Source of the DNA: an uncultured Prevotella sp.
GTDB taxonomy: Bacteria; Bacteroidota; Bacteroidia; Bacteroidales; Bacteroidaceae
Direction of reading: 5' to 3'
Length of the DNA stretch: 64,000 nucleotides
Assembly: GCA_900554545.1 (NCBI GenBank)
Contig: USHW01000004.1
Span: 23,317 to 87,316, forward strand
The translations under genes were made by a program, and so were the position numbers. Shown here one piece after another: positions 27,132 through 34,375 of the stretch (position 1 is the stretch's first letter; every line of letters begins with the position of its first letter). The notes beneath the pieces are model-generated. The model had not been told where the DNA came from. It worked only from the letters and a program-made list of their open reading frames with translations, and did no database searches.

Positions 27132-27392
27132 TTACCATTGGCTGTATTTCTTGTTGCTTAGTTTGTCGCTATACATCTTGAAGAAGTCGCATCCGAGTAT
27201 TTCGGAAATTCTGAACAGCTCTTCGGTGCTGATTGTCTGTTTTTCAAAAATCTTGTAGACGTTGGTGCGGCTGCATTCCAGTTGCCCTGCAAACCAAACT
27301 ACTGAATGTTTGCTTGTCTTCAGCCTGTTCTTTATTTCAGAGCCGATGTCGATTTTACCTGTGTGCAACCTTGTCGGTTTACGTCCTTTCAT
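27132..27392 (-). CDS. Small XRE-type HTH protein
   Basis: 86 residues. A short basic N-terminus (MKGRKPTRLHTGKID) precedes a Cro/CI HTH: IKNRLKTSKHSVVWFAGQL ... CSRTNVYKIFEKQTISTEEL (residues 20-58). The last residues, FFKMYSDKLSNKK, are typical of the Bacteroidales family in which a tiny HTH regulator stands alone. Promoter with -7 TATCTTTG and -33 TTTG upstream on the minus strand. It converges with the SprT-like gene. No partner toxin is visible. Confidence 0.82.
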   Translation of the reverse strand: MKGRKPTRLHTGKIDIGSEIKNRLKTSKHSVVWFAGQLECSRTNVYKIFEKQTISTEELFRISEILGCDFFKMYSDKLSNKKYSQW

Positions 27393-27418
27393 CTTTGGTG
27401 GGTGGTAATGTCGTAATG

Positions 27419-27450
27419 CAAAGATAGTCGTTTACGGCAACAAATGCAAA
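27419..27450 (-). promoter_or_regulatory. Promoter of the XRE gene
   Basis: -7 TATCTTTG at 27419-27426 and -33 TTTG at 27447-27450 with 20 bp between, on the minus strand. It lies 27 bp before the start codon. Confidence 0.65.
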
Positions 27451-27632
27451 TGCCGGTTGTGGCGTAATGGAGCAGTGTGTACGGATGGGTGCTTGTTCGG
27501 TCGTATTTTGTGCTTGACCGGTTGAAAAAACAATGACGCTCTTTCGCCGGTTGTGGCGTGTCCGGATAAAAAGAGATACGGGCAGACAGGAAATCCCGTC
27601 CGCCCGTACACATTATTAAAGTTATGGCGATT

Positions 27633-30254
27633 TTACAGGTTTGCAAGCTCCACAACCTTGTCGACTGCTGCCGAAAGGCCGTCTGTGTTCTTGCCTCCGG
27701 CAGTGGCGAAATGGGGCTGTCCGCCGCCTCCGCCTTGGATAAGCTTGGCCGCCTCGCGCACCATCTGGCCTGCGTTCAGGTTATGGTCGGCCACGAGGTC
27801 GTCGCTAATCATCACGCTCAATGTTGGCCTTCCCTCGTAGACGCTGCCCACAACGCACAGCAGATGGCCGTCGGCTGCGGCACGGAGCTTGAACACAAGG
27901 TCTTTAGCCATGTCCTGCTTCATCGGCATTACGGCTGTTACAACCTTCACGCCGTTCACAATCCTTGCCTGCGCCAGCAGTTTTTCCTTGGTCTGTTCAA
28001 CAGCTTCAGCCTGGAAATGCTCGATGCTTTTCTTCATCGAGTCATGTTCTTCTATGTACTTCTCGATAACACCTTTCAGGTCTTTGGCGTTGTTGAACAG
28101 CGCACGGATGGCCTTCATGGCGTCCTCTATATTGTAGAGCAGTTCCTCGCATTCCTTTCCCGTCTTGGCCTCGATACGCCTTACGCCCGCAGCAACGCTG
28201 CTTTCCGACACGATTTTGAGCATGCCTATGCGGCCGGTAGAGCGTGCGTGGATGCCTCCGCAGAACTCAACGCTGGGGCCGAACTTAACCACGCGCACCT
28301 TGTCTCCGTATTTCTCGCCGAACAGGGCGATGGCTCCCATCTTCTTGGCCTCGTCCAAAGGCATGTCACGATGCTCGTCAAGCGGAATGTCCTGGCGTAT
28401 CATGTCGTTGACGATACGCTCGACCTGACGCAGCTCTTCGTCGCTAACCTTCTGGAAATGTGAGAAGTCAAAGCGCAGCGTGTCAGGCGAAACATACGAG
28501 CCTTTTTGCTCAACGTGGTCGCCCAAAACCTGCTTCAGAGCGTAGTCGAGCAAGTGGGTGGCGGTGTGGTTGGCCGCGCTTGCCTCGCGCTTGTCGGTGT
28601 CAACGCAGGCCATGAAGTCGGCTTCAGGCTGCTTCGGCAGAGCCTTCACGATGTGGACAGACTGGTTGTTCTCCCTTTTCGTGTCGATTATGTCGATTGT
28701 CTCGTTCTCGCTTACCAGCACGCCGCAGTCTCCTACCTGTCCGCCCATTTCTCCGTAGAAGGGCGTGTTGTCGAGCACAAGCTCGTAGAAGGTCGATTTC
28801 TTCTGCGTAACCTTGCGGTAGCGGAGTATGTGGCATTCATATTCGGTATAGTCGTAGCCCACGAACGTCTGTTCGCCTTGGCGCAGTTCGGTCCAGTCGC
28901 TGTTCTCAACGGCGGCGGCGTTGCGTGCGCGCTGCTTCTGCTTCTGCATCTCCTCGTCAAACTGCTTCTCGTCAACGGTCAGCCCGTTCTCGCGGCATAT
29001 AAGCTCGGTAAGGTCGAGAGGGAAGCCGTAAGTGTCGAACAGGCGGAACGCCTTTGCGCCGTCAAGCTCGCTCTTGCCTGCCGCCTTCACCTCGTCCATA
29101 GCCTCGTTGAGCATGCTGATGCCGTTGGAGAGCGTGCGCAGGAACGAGTCTTCCTCCTCTTTTATCACTCGCATGATGAGTTCGCGCTGCGCTTCAAGCT
29201 CGGGGTAGGCCGCTCCCATCTCGCTGACAAGCGTCGGCACGAGTCGGAAGAGGAATGCGTCCTTCTGTCCGAGGAAGGTGTATGCGTACCTAACCGCGCG
29301 GCGAAGGATGCGGCGTATCACGTATCCGGCCTTGGCGTTGCCCGGCAGCTGGCCGTCGGCTATCGAGAAAGCGACGGCGCGCAGGTGGTCGGCAACGACG
29401 CGCATCGCCACGTCCGTCTTCTCGTCCTTGCCGTATTCAAGGCCGGAGAGGCGCGATATTTCCTTTATTACTGGCTGGAATATGTCCGTGTCATAGTTTG
29501 AGTGCTTGCCTTGCAGGGCGCGGACAAGGCGCTCGAAGCCCATACCTGTGTCGATAACGTTCATCGACAGCTTTTCAAGAGAGCCGTCAGCCTTGCGGTT
29601 ATACTGCATGAACACAAGGTTCCATATCTCGATTACCTGTGGGTCGTCCTTGTTCACAAGCTCGCGTCCGGGCACTTTGGCCTTCTCTTCGGGCGTGCGC
29701 GAGTCGAGGTGGATTTCCGAACACGGGCCGCAGGGGCCTGTATCGCCCATCTCCCAGAAGTTGTCGTGCTTGTTTCCGTTGATTATGTGGTCGGCCGGAA
29801 CGTGCTTTGCCCAATACCGTGCGGCCTCGTCGTCGCGTTCGAGGTTCTCCTCCGGCGAGCCTTCAAACACTGTAACGTACAGGTCGGCAGGGTCAAGATG
29901 GAGCACATCGACGAGATATTCCCACGCCATGTCTATCGCTCCCTCCTTGAAGTAGTCGCCGAAGCTCCAGTTGCCCAGCATCTCGAACATCGTGTGGTGG
30001 TAAGTGTCGTGGCCCACCTCCTCAAGGTCGTTGTGCTTTCCGCTTACGCGCAGGCACTTCTGCGAGTCAGCGCGGCGGCGCGGTTCAGGGTCGCGCGTAC
30101 CCAATATAATGTCTTTCCACTGGTTCATGCCTGCGTTGGTGAACATCAGTGTAGGGTCATCCTTGATAACCATCGGTGCCGACGGCACTATCTTGTGTCC
30201 TTTACCTTCAAAAAACTTCTTGAAAGATTCGCGTATTTCGTTAGCTGTCATCAT
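27633..30254 (-). CDS. alaS: Alanyl-tRNA synthetase
   Basis: 873 residues from ATG at 30254. Class II catalytic domain with the family opening EIRESFKKFFEGKGHKIVPS and the motif FTNAGMNQWKDI. The editing domain carries ANHTATHLLDYAL (HxxxH) and CGGIHARSTG, and a C-terminal glycine-rich tail includes QGGGGGQPHFATAGG. The start codon in the longer frame (30341) is rejected because the -7 box (TAATTTTG, 30281-30288) lies inside the extension. Terminal convergence: it runs toward the XRE gene, with about 200 bp between. Essential function is certain. Confidence 0.97.
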   Translation of the reverse strand: MMTANEIRESFKKFFEGKGHKIVPSAPMVIKDDPTLMFTNAGMNQWKDIILGTRDPEPRRRADSQKCLRVSGKHNDLEEVGHDTYHHTMFEMLGNWSFGDYFKEGAIDMAWEYLVDVLHLDPADLYVTVFEGSPEENLERDDEAARYWAKHVPADHIINGNKHDNFWEMGDTGPCGPCSEIHLDSRTPEEKAKVPGRELVNKDDPQVIEIWNLVFMQYNRKADGSLEKLSMNVIDTGMGFERLVRALQGKHSNYDTDIFQPVIKEISRLSGLEYGKDEKTDVAMRVVADHLRAVAFSIADGQLPGNAKAGYVIRRILRRAVRYAYTFLGQKDAFLFRLVPTLVSEMGAAYPELEAQRELIMRVIKEEEDSFLRTLSNGISMLNEAMDEVKAAGKSELDGAKAFRLFDTYGFPLDLTELICRENGLTVDEKQFDEEMQKQKQRARNAAAVENSDWTELRQGEQTFVGYDYTEYECHILRYRKVTQKKSTFYELVLDNTPFYGEMGGQVGDCGVLVSENETIDIIDTKRENNQSVHIVKALPKQPEADFMACVDTDKREASAANHTATHLLDYALKQVLGDHVEQKGSYVSPDTLRFDFSHFQKVSDEELRQVERIVNDMIRQDIPLDEHRDMPLDEAKKMGAIALFGEKYGDKVRVVKFGPSVEFCGGIHARSTGRIGMLKIVSESSVAAGVRRIEAKTGKECEELLYNIEDAMKAIRALFNNAKDLKGVIEKYIEEHDSMKKSIEHFQAEAVEQTKEKLLAQARIVNGVKVVTAVMPMKQDMAKDLVFKLRAAADGHLLCVVGSVYEGRPTLSVMISDDLVADHNLNAGQMVREAAKLIQGGGGGQPHFATAGGKNTDGLSAAVDKVVELANL

Positions 30255-30280
30255 ATTATGTTTTGTTTGCTTTCGGTCGG

Positions 30281-30312
30281 CAAAATTATAAAAAATCCGA
30301 CAAAAAGCCAAA
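30281..30312 (-). promoter_or_regulatory. Promoter of alaS
   Basis: -7 TAATTTTG at 30281-30288 and -33 TTTG at 30309-30312, 20 bp apart, on the minus strand; the ATG is 27 bp downstream. Confidence 0.65.
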
Positions 30313-30384
30313 TTATTTGCACTTATGGATGATAAATTCATAATGCGTTGACAGTCAACGCATTGCCAAGTGTCCGCCGTCGGC

Positions 30385-30475
30385 GTTGCAAAAGGTGGCC
30401 TTTTAGCGTCCCAAAGAGCACCTTTTACAAGCTAAAAGGCCATCTTTCGCAACGCAAAAGACGGCCTTTTGGAAA
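30385..30475. repeat. GGCC-type intergenic repeat array, locus R8
   Basis: Four units: AAAAGGTGGCCTTTT, CAAAGAGCACCTTTT, AAAAGGCCATCTTTC, AAAAGACGGCCTTTT. Flanked by GCCGCTGTTCACAGGCTGTTTAG, related to flanks of R4 and R6. Confidence 0.7.
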
Positions 30476-30607
30476 GCCGCTGTTCACAGGCTGTTTAGCC
30501 GCCGGTTACCGCGTGCCGTCACGTTAGTCGGCAACGCTTTGCCGGAAAAATGCGCTTTGCGGCGCCTCTTTTTGCAAAATGTGAAGCGTTTTGTCGGCAA
30601 AAGGTCT

Positions 30608-30615
30608 TATCTTTG
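30608..30615 (+). promoter_or_regulatory. -7 box inside a repeated promoter element
   Basis: TATCTTTG, followed by GCATAAGATAAGCTGCACTCGG. The same opening (TTTGCATAAG..AAGCTGC.C.CGG) occurs at 46590-46612. A second TATCTTTG lies at 30674-30681. CTTATCTT/AAGATAAG around the box is an 8-bp inverted repeat. Confidence 0.6.
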
Positions 30616-30718
30616 CATAAGATAAGCTGCACTCGGGAAAATGCAAGCGAGCTTGCTTTCCTCTCGTTTGCATTATCTTTGCCGCTGTTCTTATGTCAAA
30701 AAATCATTTTGCAGGATT

Positions 30719-31042
30719 ATGAATTGGCTCATATTGATTATCGCCGGCCTGTTTGAGACGTGCTTCGCCTTCTGTTTGGGAAAGATGAAAGACACCGCAG
30801 GCACGGAGCACTGGCTGTGGTGCGCAGGCTTCTTGGTCAGTCTTACGCTTAGCATGGTGCTCTTGGCGAAGGCAGTACACACCATTCCGATAGGCACGGC
30901 CTATCCCGTGTGGACGGGAATAGGCGCCGTGGGCACGGTGCTTGTGGGCATACTTGTGTTCAAAGAGCCTGCAACATTCTGGCGGCTGTTCTTCATCGCC
31001 ACGCTCATAGCATCGGTCGTAGGGCTTAAAATGGCGCATTAG
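30719..31042 (+). CDS. gdx: SMR-family exporter, Gdx/SugE type
   Basis: 107-residue protein with four predicted membrane helices and the conserved Glu of helix 1 (AGLFETCFA, Glu13). The segment PIGTAYPVWTGIGAVGT (about residues 61-77) is the Gdx/SugE signature, distinguishing it from EmrE-type drug exporters; Gdx proteins export guanidinium. No guanidine riboswitch was recognised in the 300 bp upstream. ATG at 30719 gives the family N-terminus MNWLILIIAG. The gene follows the promoter-bearing repeat. Confidence 0.87.
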   Translation: MNWLILIIAGLFETCFAFCLGKMKDTAGTEHWLWCAGFLVSLTLSMVLLAKAVHTIPIGTAYPVWTGIGAVGTVLVGILVFKEPATFWRLFFIATLIASVVGLKMAH

Positions 31043-31152
31043 AGGCAGGGTAGGGCGACTGTAGGTCATTTAGTTCATAATGATTTGCAGTTTAGTCCGC
31101 ACGGACAGAGAGAAGAAGTCAATGCCGGCAACGGGCTTAACATTTATGTTTT

Positions 31153-31239
31153 ATTACACCCTAAAGGGTATAAAATAATATATTTTTAATAAAATTACAC
31201 CCTAAAAGGTATAATTATTGTTTTTATTTTGTATCTTCG
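31153..31239 (+). promoter_or_regulatory. Tandem operator boxes and promoter of hipB
   Basis: Two copies of an imperfect palindrome with core ACCCTAAAGGGT or ACCCTAAAAGGT lie in ATTACACCC...GGTATAA, starting at 31153 and 31194 (41 bp apart). A -7-like box TATCTTCG follows at 31232-31239, 33 bp before the hipB ATG. The two-site layout before an HTH antitoxin gene is typical of autoregulation. Confidence 0.7.
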
Positions 31240-31272
31240 CAAATGGCAACAAGCCAATAAACACGGTGGAAC

Positions 31273-31488
31273 ATGAACAATGCTGACATGGAGATAGCGG
31301 CCTTCGTGAAGGAAGCGCGCAAGAAGTTCGGCCTTACGCAGATAGACCTGGCCGACAAGGCTGGCGTGGGGCTGCGCTTCGTCCGCGAACTGGAGCAGGG
31401 CAAGCAGACGCTGCGCATGGACAAGATAAACCAGGTGCTGCGACTGTTCGGCCGACAGGTGGGGGCTGTTTCCATAGCAGACAAGTGA
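31273..31488 (+). CDS. hipB: HipB-like HTH antitoxin
   Basis: 71 residues, almost all HTH: FGLTQIDLADKAGVGLRFVR (residues 20-39), then ELEQGKQTLRMDKINQVLRLFG. This is the short HipB form common in Bacteroidota, which lacks the long C-terminal tail of E. coli HipB. It autoregulates the operon by binding the boxes upstream, by analogy with the family. Its stop codon (TGA 31486-31488) lies within the first GACAAG-type unit of the S6 element, so the element abuts the gene end exactly. Confidence 0.88.
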   Translation: MNNADMEIAAFVKEARKKFGLTQIDLADKAGVGLRFVRELEQGKQTLRMDKINQVLRLFGRQVGAVSIADK

Positions 31489-31577
31489 CGAGTTACAAGC
31501 AGACGAGTGGCGAGTTACAAGTAAACGAGTGGCGAAACAAATATCCTTGTCTGCTTGTCCCTCGTCCCTTGTCAACT
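31479..31577. repeat. Low-complexity hairpin S6 inside the hip operon
   Basis: Left arm of ACAAGTGACGAGTTACAAGCAGACGAG words, right arm CTTGTCTGCTTGTCCCTCGTCCCTTGTC (about 31547-31573). Fills nearly the whole 101-bp gap between hipB and hipS. Because the hairpin lies in the middle of an operon, it could tune the ratio of hipB to hipST translation or transcription. Confidence 0.75.
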
Positions 31578-31589
31578 AAAAGATTAAGA

Positions 31590-31922
31590 ATGAAACGCGC
31601 ATTGGTATATCTGCACGACCGGCTTGCAGGCCGGTTGACCGAAGACGAGAACGGCTACACGTTTGAGTATGACGCGGCCTATCTCGCGTCTGACGGCGCG
31701 GAGTCCGTAAGCCTTACGCTGCCGTTGGCGGCGGAGGCGTATCACGACACGGTGATGTTTCCCTTCTTCGACGGCCTTATACCCGAGGGCTGGCTCTTGG
31801 GGATAGCCGAGCGCAGCTGGAAGATAGACCAGCGCGACCGCATGTCGCTGCTCTTGGCCTGCTGCAAGGACTGCATCGGGGCGGTAAGCGTGGTGCCGGA
31901 GGACCATCACGACACAACCTAA
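31590..31922 (+). CDS. hipS: HipS-like protein (HipA N-terminal subdomain)
   Basis: 110 residues from ATG at 31590. Matches the HipA N-terminal subdomain-1: FFDGLIPEGWLLGIAERSWKID (about residues 60-81, quoted in part) and CCKDCIGAVSVVP. In HipBST systems this subdomain is a separate protein and is the antitoxin that blocks the HipT kinase, unlike two-gene HipBA where it is part of the toxin. The annotated longer frame starting at 31485 only reads through S6 and is not credible. It ends in a second element, S7. Confidence 0.85.
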   Translation: MKRALVYLHDRLAGRLTEDENGYTFEYDAAYLASDGAESVSLTLPLAAEAYHDTVMFPFFDGLIPEGWLLGIAERSWKIDQRDRMSLLLACCKDCIGAVSVVPEDHHDTT

Positions 31923-32059
31923 TACCCACCCCAGCCCTCCCGAAGGGAGGGTGTTTGATTAGTCTTGCAATTTGAAAAAACATATTAATAACAGATAAAC
32001 AACGCTCATCACTCCTTAGGCAAACTAAGCTCCCTCCCTTAGGGAGGGTTGGGGTGGTA
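31923..32059. repeat. CCCTCCC-type hairpin S7 inside the hip operon
   Basis: Left arm ACCCACCCCAGCCCTCCC then GAAGGGAGGGTG; right arm CTCCCTCCCTTAGGGAGGGTTGGGGTGG. Both arms hold a small internal hairpin and pair with each other across about 75 bp of AT-rich sequence. It occupies the 141-bp gap between hipS and hipT. Confidence 0.75.
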
Positions 32060-32063
32060 TTAT

Positions 32064-33002
32064 ATGAAGTGCCTGTTTTGCTATAAAGACCTGAAGGAAG
32101 GCCAGACCGACTACCATCCGGCCTGCGCCCGAAAGTTTTTCGGCGTGAAAAACGCGCCGAAGCTGCCTTACGTCCGCGCCCAGTTAGGCGACCTGGCGCG
32201 CAAGGTGGTGCGCGCGCAGACCACGCTAACGGGCGTGCAGGCAAAGCTGTCGCTTGACATCGACAAGGGAGGCAGGAACCTGCCCGACCGCTTCACCATC
32301 GTAGGACTGTGGGGACGGTTCATCCTTAAGCCGCAGACCGACACGTACCGCGCACTGCCCGAGCTTGAAGACCTTACCATGCACATGGCCGAAGCGGCAA
32401 AAATCATGACCGTGCCGCACTGCCTCATACGCTTCAGCGACGGCGAACTGTGTTACATCACGCGCCGCATCGACCGGTTGGCAGGCGGCGGCAAGGTGCC
32501 CATGGAGGACATGTGCCAGCTTACGGGGAGGCTCACCGAATACAAATACAAGGGTTCTTACGAGCAGATTGCCAAGGCCATACGCCGTTATTCGTCGGCT
32601 CCGCAGCTCGACGTGGTGAACTTCTGGGAGGTGGTGGTGTTCTCATGGATAACCGGCAACGCCGACATGCACCTTAAAAATTTCTCGCTGTACAACCCCG
32701 ACGGCGGCGGATACACACTGACTCCGGCCTATGACATGCTCGCTACGACGCTCGTGATGCCCGAAGACACCGAGGAACTGGCCCTTACACTTAACGGCAA
32801 GAAGCGCAAGTTGCGCAAGGCCGACTTCATACGCTCCATTACTTCGACCGGCGTTGACGAGAAGGTAATCGAAAACATGGCGCGCCGCTTTGGCAGGGTG
32901 TTGCCCTCGTGGTTCGACCTTATCGACCGCTCGTTCCTGCCGGAAGACATGAAGCACGCCTACAAGAGCCTGATACTGCGGCGCGTCATCATGCTGAAAT
33001 GA
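32064..33002 (+). CDS. hipT: HipT-like Ser/Thr kinase toxin
   Basis: 312 residues from ATG at 32064. N-terminal zinc-ribbon-like motif CLFCYKDLKEGQTDYHPAC (C-x2-C...H-x2-C), a Gly-rich loop TTLTGVQAKLSL (about residues 55-66), and the HipA kinase catalytic core GNADMHLKNFSLY (Asp at about residue 205) with metal-binding TPAYDMLA (about 223). In HipT of E. coli O127 the loop carries a Ser-Ile-Ser motif whose phosphorylation controls activity and the kinase inactivates tryptophanyl-tRNA synthetase; here the matching positions read T-L-T. The target here is unknown. Third gene of hipB-hipS-hipT. Confidence 0.88.
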   Translation: MKCLFCYKDLKEGQTDYHPACARKFFGVKNAPKLPYVRAQLGDLARKVVRAQTTLTGVQAKLSLDIDKGGRNLPDRFTIVGLWGRFILKPQTDTYRALPELEDLTMHMAEAAKIMTVPHCLIRFSDGELCYITRRIDRLAGGGKVPMEDMCQLTGRLTEYKYKGSYEQIAKAIRRYSSAPQLDVVNFWEVVVFSWITGNADMHLKNFSLYNPDGGGYTLTPAYDMLATTLVMPEDTEELALTLNGKKRKLRKADFIRSITSTGVDEKVIENMARRFGRVLPSWFDLIDRSFLPEDMKHAYKSLILRRVIMLK

Positions 33003-33195
33003 CGCCGCAGGGGCGTTTCAGCCTTGTGAAAGCTGCCAATCTGCGGTTTTGGAGGGTGTTTGACAGCCTTTTATCCTTAAACAATGTTAAAACACCCGGC
33101 TGCAACCTGTTTTTCAGATTCTTTTCAGAAAAGCTCATAATCTTTGCAACAGAAAAAGAAACAAGATGAATAATAACACTAAAAAGAAGAAGATT

Positions 33196-33645
33196 ATGAA
33201 ACGTATCATTCAAAGCGCAGTAGTAGCATTAGTATGCCTCGTGGCATTTTCAGCAAGTGCATTGGCCGACAACGACAAGCCGATAAACGTAAACCAGCTC
33301 CCGGCAACGGCACAGCAGATTATCAAAAAGCACTTCAGTGCCAAGAAGGTGGCTCTTGCCAAGGTGGAGTCAGGGCTTTTCGAGAAGAGCTATGACGTAG
33401 TGTTCAACAACGGCGAGAAGGTGGAGTTTGACCGTAACGGCAACTGGACGGAGGTAAACTGTAAGATGTCTTCAGTGCCTGCGGGACTTGTTCCGGCGAA
33501 AATCGCAAGTTATGTAAAGTCTACTTATCCGGGAACGAAAATCCTTCAGATAGAGAAAGACGACAACCGTTATGAGGTTAAGCTGTCTAACCGTCTGGAA
33601 GTGACGTTCAACAAGAATTTCCAGGTAGTCGATATTGACGACTGA
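33196..33645 (+). CDS. PepSY-like periplasmic protein (DUF2874 type), copy 1
   Basis: 149 residues from ATG at 33196 (an alternative ATG at 33166 gives an A/K-rich start that looks like leader sequence). Signal peptide MKRIIQSAVVALVCLVAFSASALA. The mature part is one beta-alpha repeat pair: KHFSAKKVALAKVESGLFEKSY, VFNNGEKVEFDRNGNWTEV, YPGTKILQIEKDDNRYEVKL, LEVTFNKNFQVVDIDD. This is the PepSY-like BLIP-fold type common in Bacteroidales periplasm, possibly a protease inhibitor or calcium/ligand binder; function unproven. It has a tandem paralogue 124 bp downstream. Confidence 0.85.
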   Translation: MKRIIQSAVVALVCLVAFSASALADNDKPINVNQLPATAQQIIKKHFSAKKVALAKVESGLFEKSYDVVFNNGEKVEFDRNGNWTEVNCKMSSVPAGLVPAKIASYVKSTYPGTKILQIEKDDNRYEVKLSNRLEVTFNKNFQVVDIDD

Positions 33646-33769
33646 TTGCGGCAATCCCGCCCATGCCAAAGCGGCATGGACGGGAACGCAAGCCGTGTTC
33701 CTTACAGGGAAACATGCCTGGCCATTTATGAAACGGAGGCTGCAGAAGCCCTTAAACCACATCATTACA

Positions 33770-34216
33770 ATGAGAACTATCATAATATCGATGCTTGCCG
33801 CGTTGGCAATGCTTCTGCCGAATGTGGCCCGTGCCAATACAGGCGACTACAAGGCTATTCCCGTAGACCGCCTGCCTGCGGTGGCTTTGCAGACTATCAA
33901 GACACACATGGCTGGCCGTAAGGTGGCCATTGCCAAGGTGAAGAGCGGCCTGTTCAGCAAGGAGTACACCGTGATATTCACTAACGGGGAGAAGATTGAG
34001 TTTGACGGGCATGGTAAGTGGACGGAAGTGAAGTGCAAGCGGTCGGCCGTGCCTGCATCGCTTGTCCCCCAGCAGATAGCCAGGTACATAAGTTCTAACT
34101 ATCCGGACTGCCGCATTCTTGAGATAGAACGCGACGAAGACGAATATGAAGTGAAGCTGTCGAACTATGTGGAAGTTACTTTCGACAGCAAGTTTAACGT
34201 CATCGACATCGATTGA
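33770..34216 (+). CDS. PepSY-like periplasmic protein (DUF2874 type), copy 2
   Basis: 148 residues from ATG at 33770 with signal peptide MRTIIISMLAALAMLLPNVARA. It is a close paralogue of the preceding gene: DRLPAVALQTIKTHMAGRKVAIAKVKSGLFSKEY lines up with the same stretch of copy 1, with the same NGEKIEFDGHGKWTEV and YEVKLSNYVEVTF motifs. An upstream frame from 33635 overlaps the first gene and has no signal peptide. A stem at 33655-33667 / 33672-33684 (TCCCGCCCATGCC) lies between them. Tandem duplication is the simplest origin. Confidence 0.85.
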   Translation: MRTIIISMLAALAMLLPNVARANTGDYKAIPVDRLPAVALQTIKTHMAGRKVAIAKVKSGLFSKEYTVIFTNGEKIEFDGHGKWTEVKCKRSAVPASLVPQQIARYISSNYPDCRILEIERDEDEYEVKLSNYVEVTFDSKFNVIDID

Positions 34217-34303
34217 AAATAATGGATAGCTGAATAAGACAGGAATGAATTGAATGAATGATTTGACAAATCAGCTGCTTTCCGGCATACGGGAAGCAAA
34301 CGG

Positions 34304-34336
34304 ACGGCCGGCTTTCACACGATGAAAGTCGGCCGT
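34304..34336 (+). terminator. Terminator hairpin between convergent genes
   Basis: Stem ACGGCCGGCTTTCA (34304-34317) with TGAAAGTCGGCCGT (34323-34336), one mismatch, 5-nt loop, then TTAGTTGT. It sits between the copy-2 PepSY gene and the minus-strand SGNH gene, so it can serve both directions. Confidence 0.7.
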
Positions 34337-34375
34337 TTAGTTGTATATGGAACGTCTGACGGTTACGTGTCAACG

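Larger units (their letters stand above)
30255..30718. other. 464-bp spacer: alaS promoter, GGCC array, promoter-bearing repeat
   Basis: Contains the alaS promoter (30281-30312), locus R8 (30385-30475), and from 30608 to about 30684 an element that shares its first half with the sequence at 46586. No gene is seen. Confidence 0.55.

Noticed and set aside
28506..29501. Long plus-strand frame opposite alaS
   Set aside because: No domain, no promoter, fully overlapped by alaS.
27633..30341. Longer alaS frame
   Set aside because: The first 29 residues overlap the -7 and -33 boxes; 30254 matches known AlaS starts.
30486..30718. Guanidine riboswitch before gdx
   Set aside because: No conserved guanidine-I, -II or -III motif was recognised; only the repeated promoter element.
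31485..31589. hipS start at 31485
   Set aside because: It overlaps hipB and reads through S6; HipA-like sequence begins at 31590.
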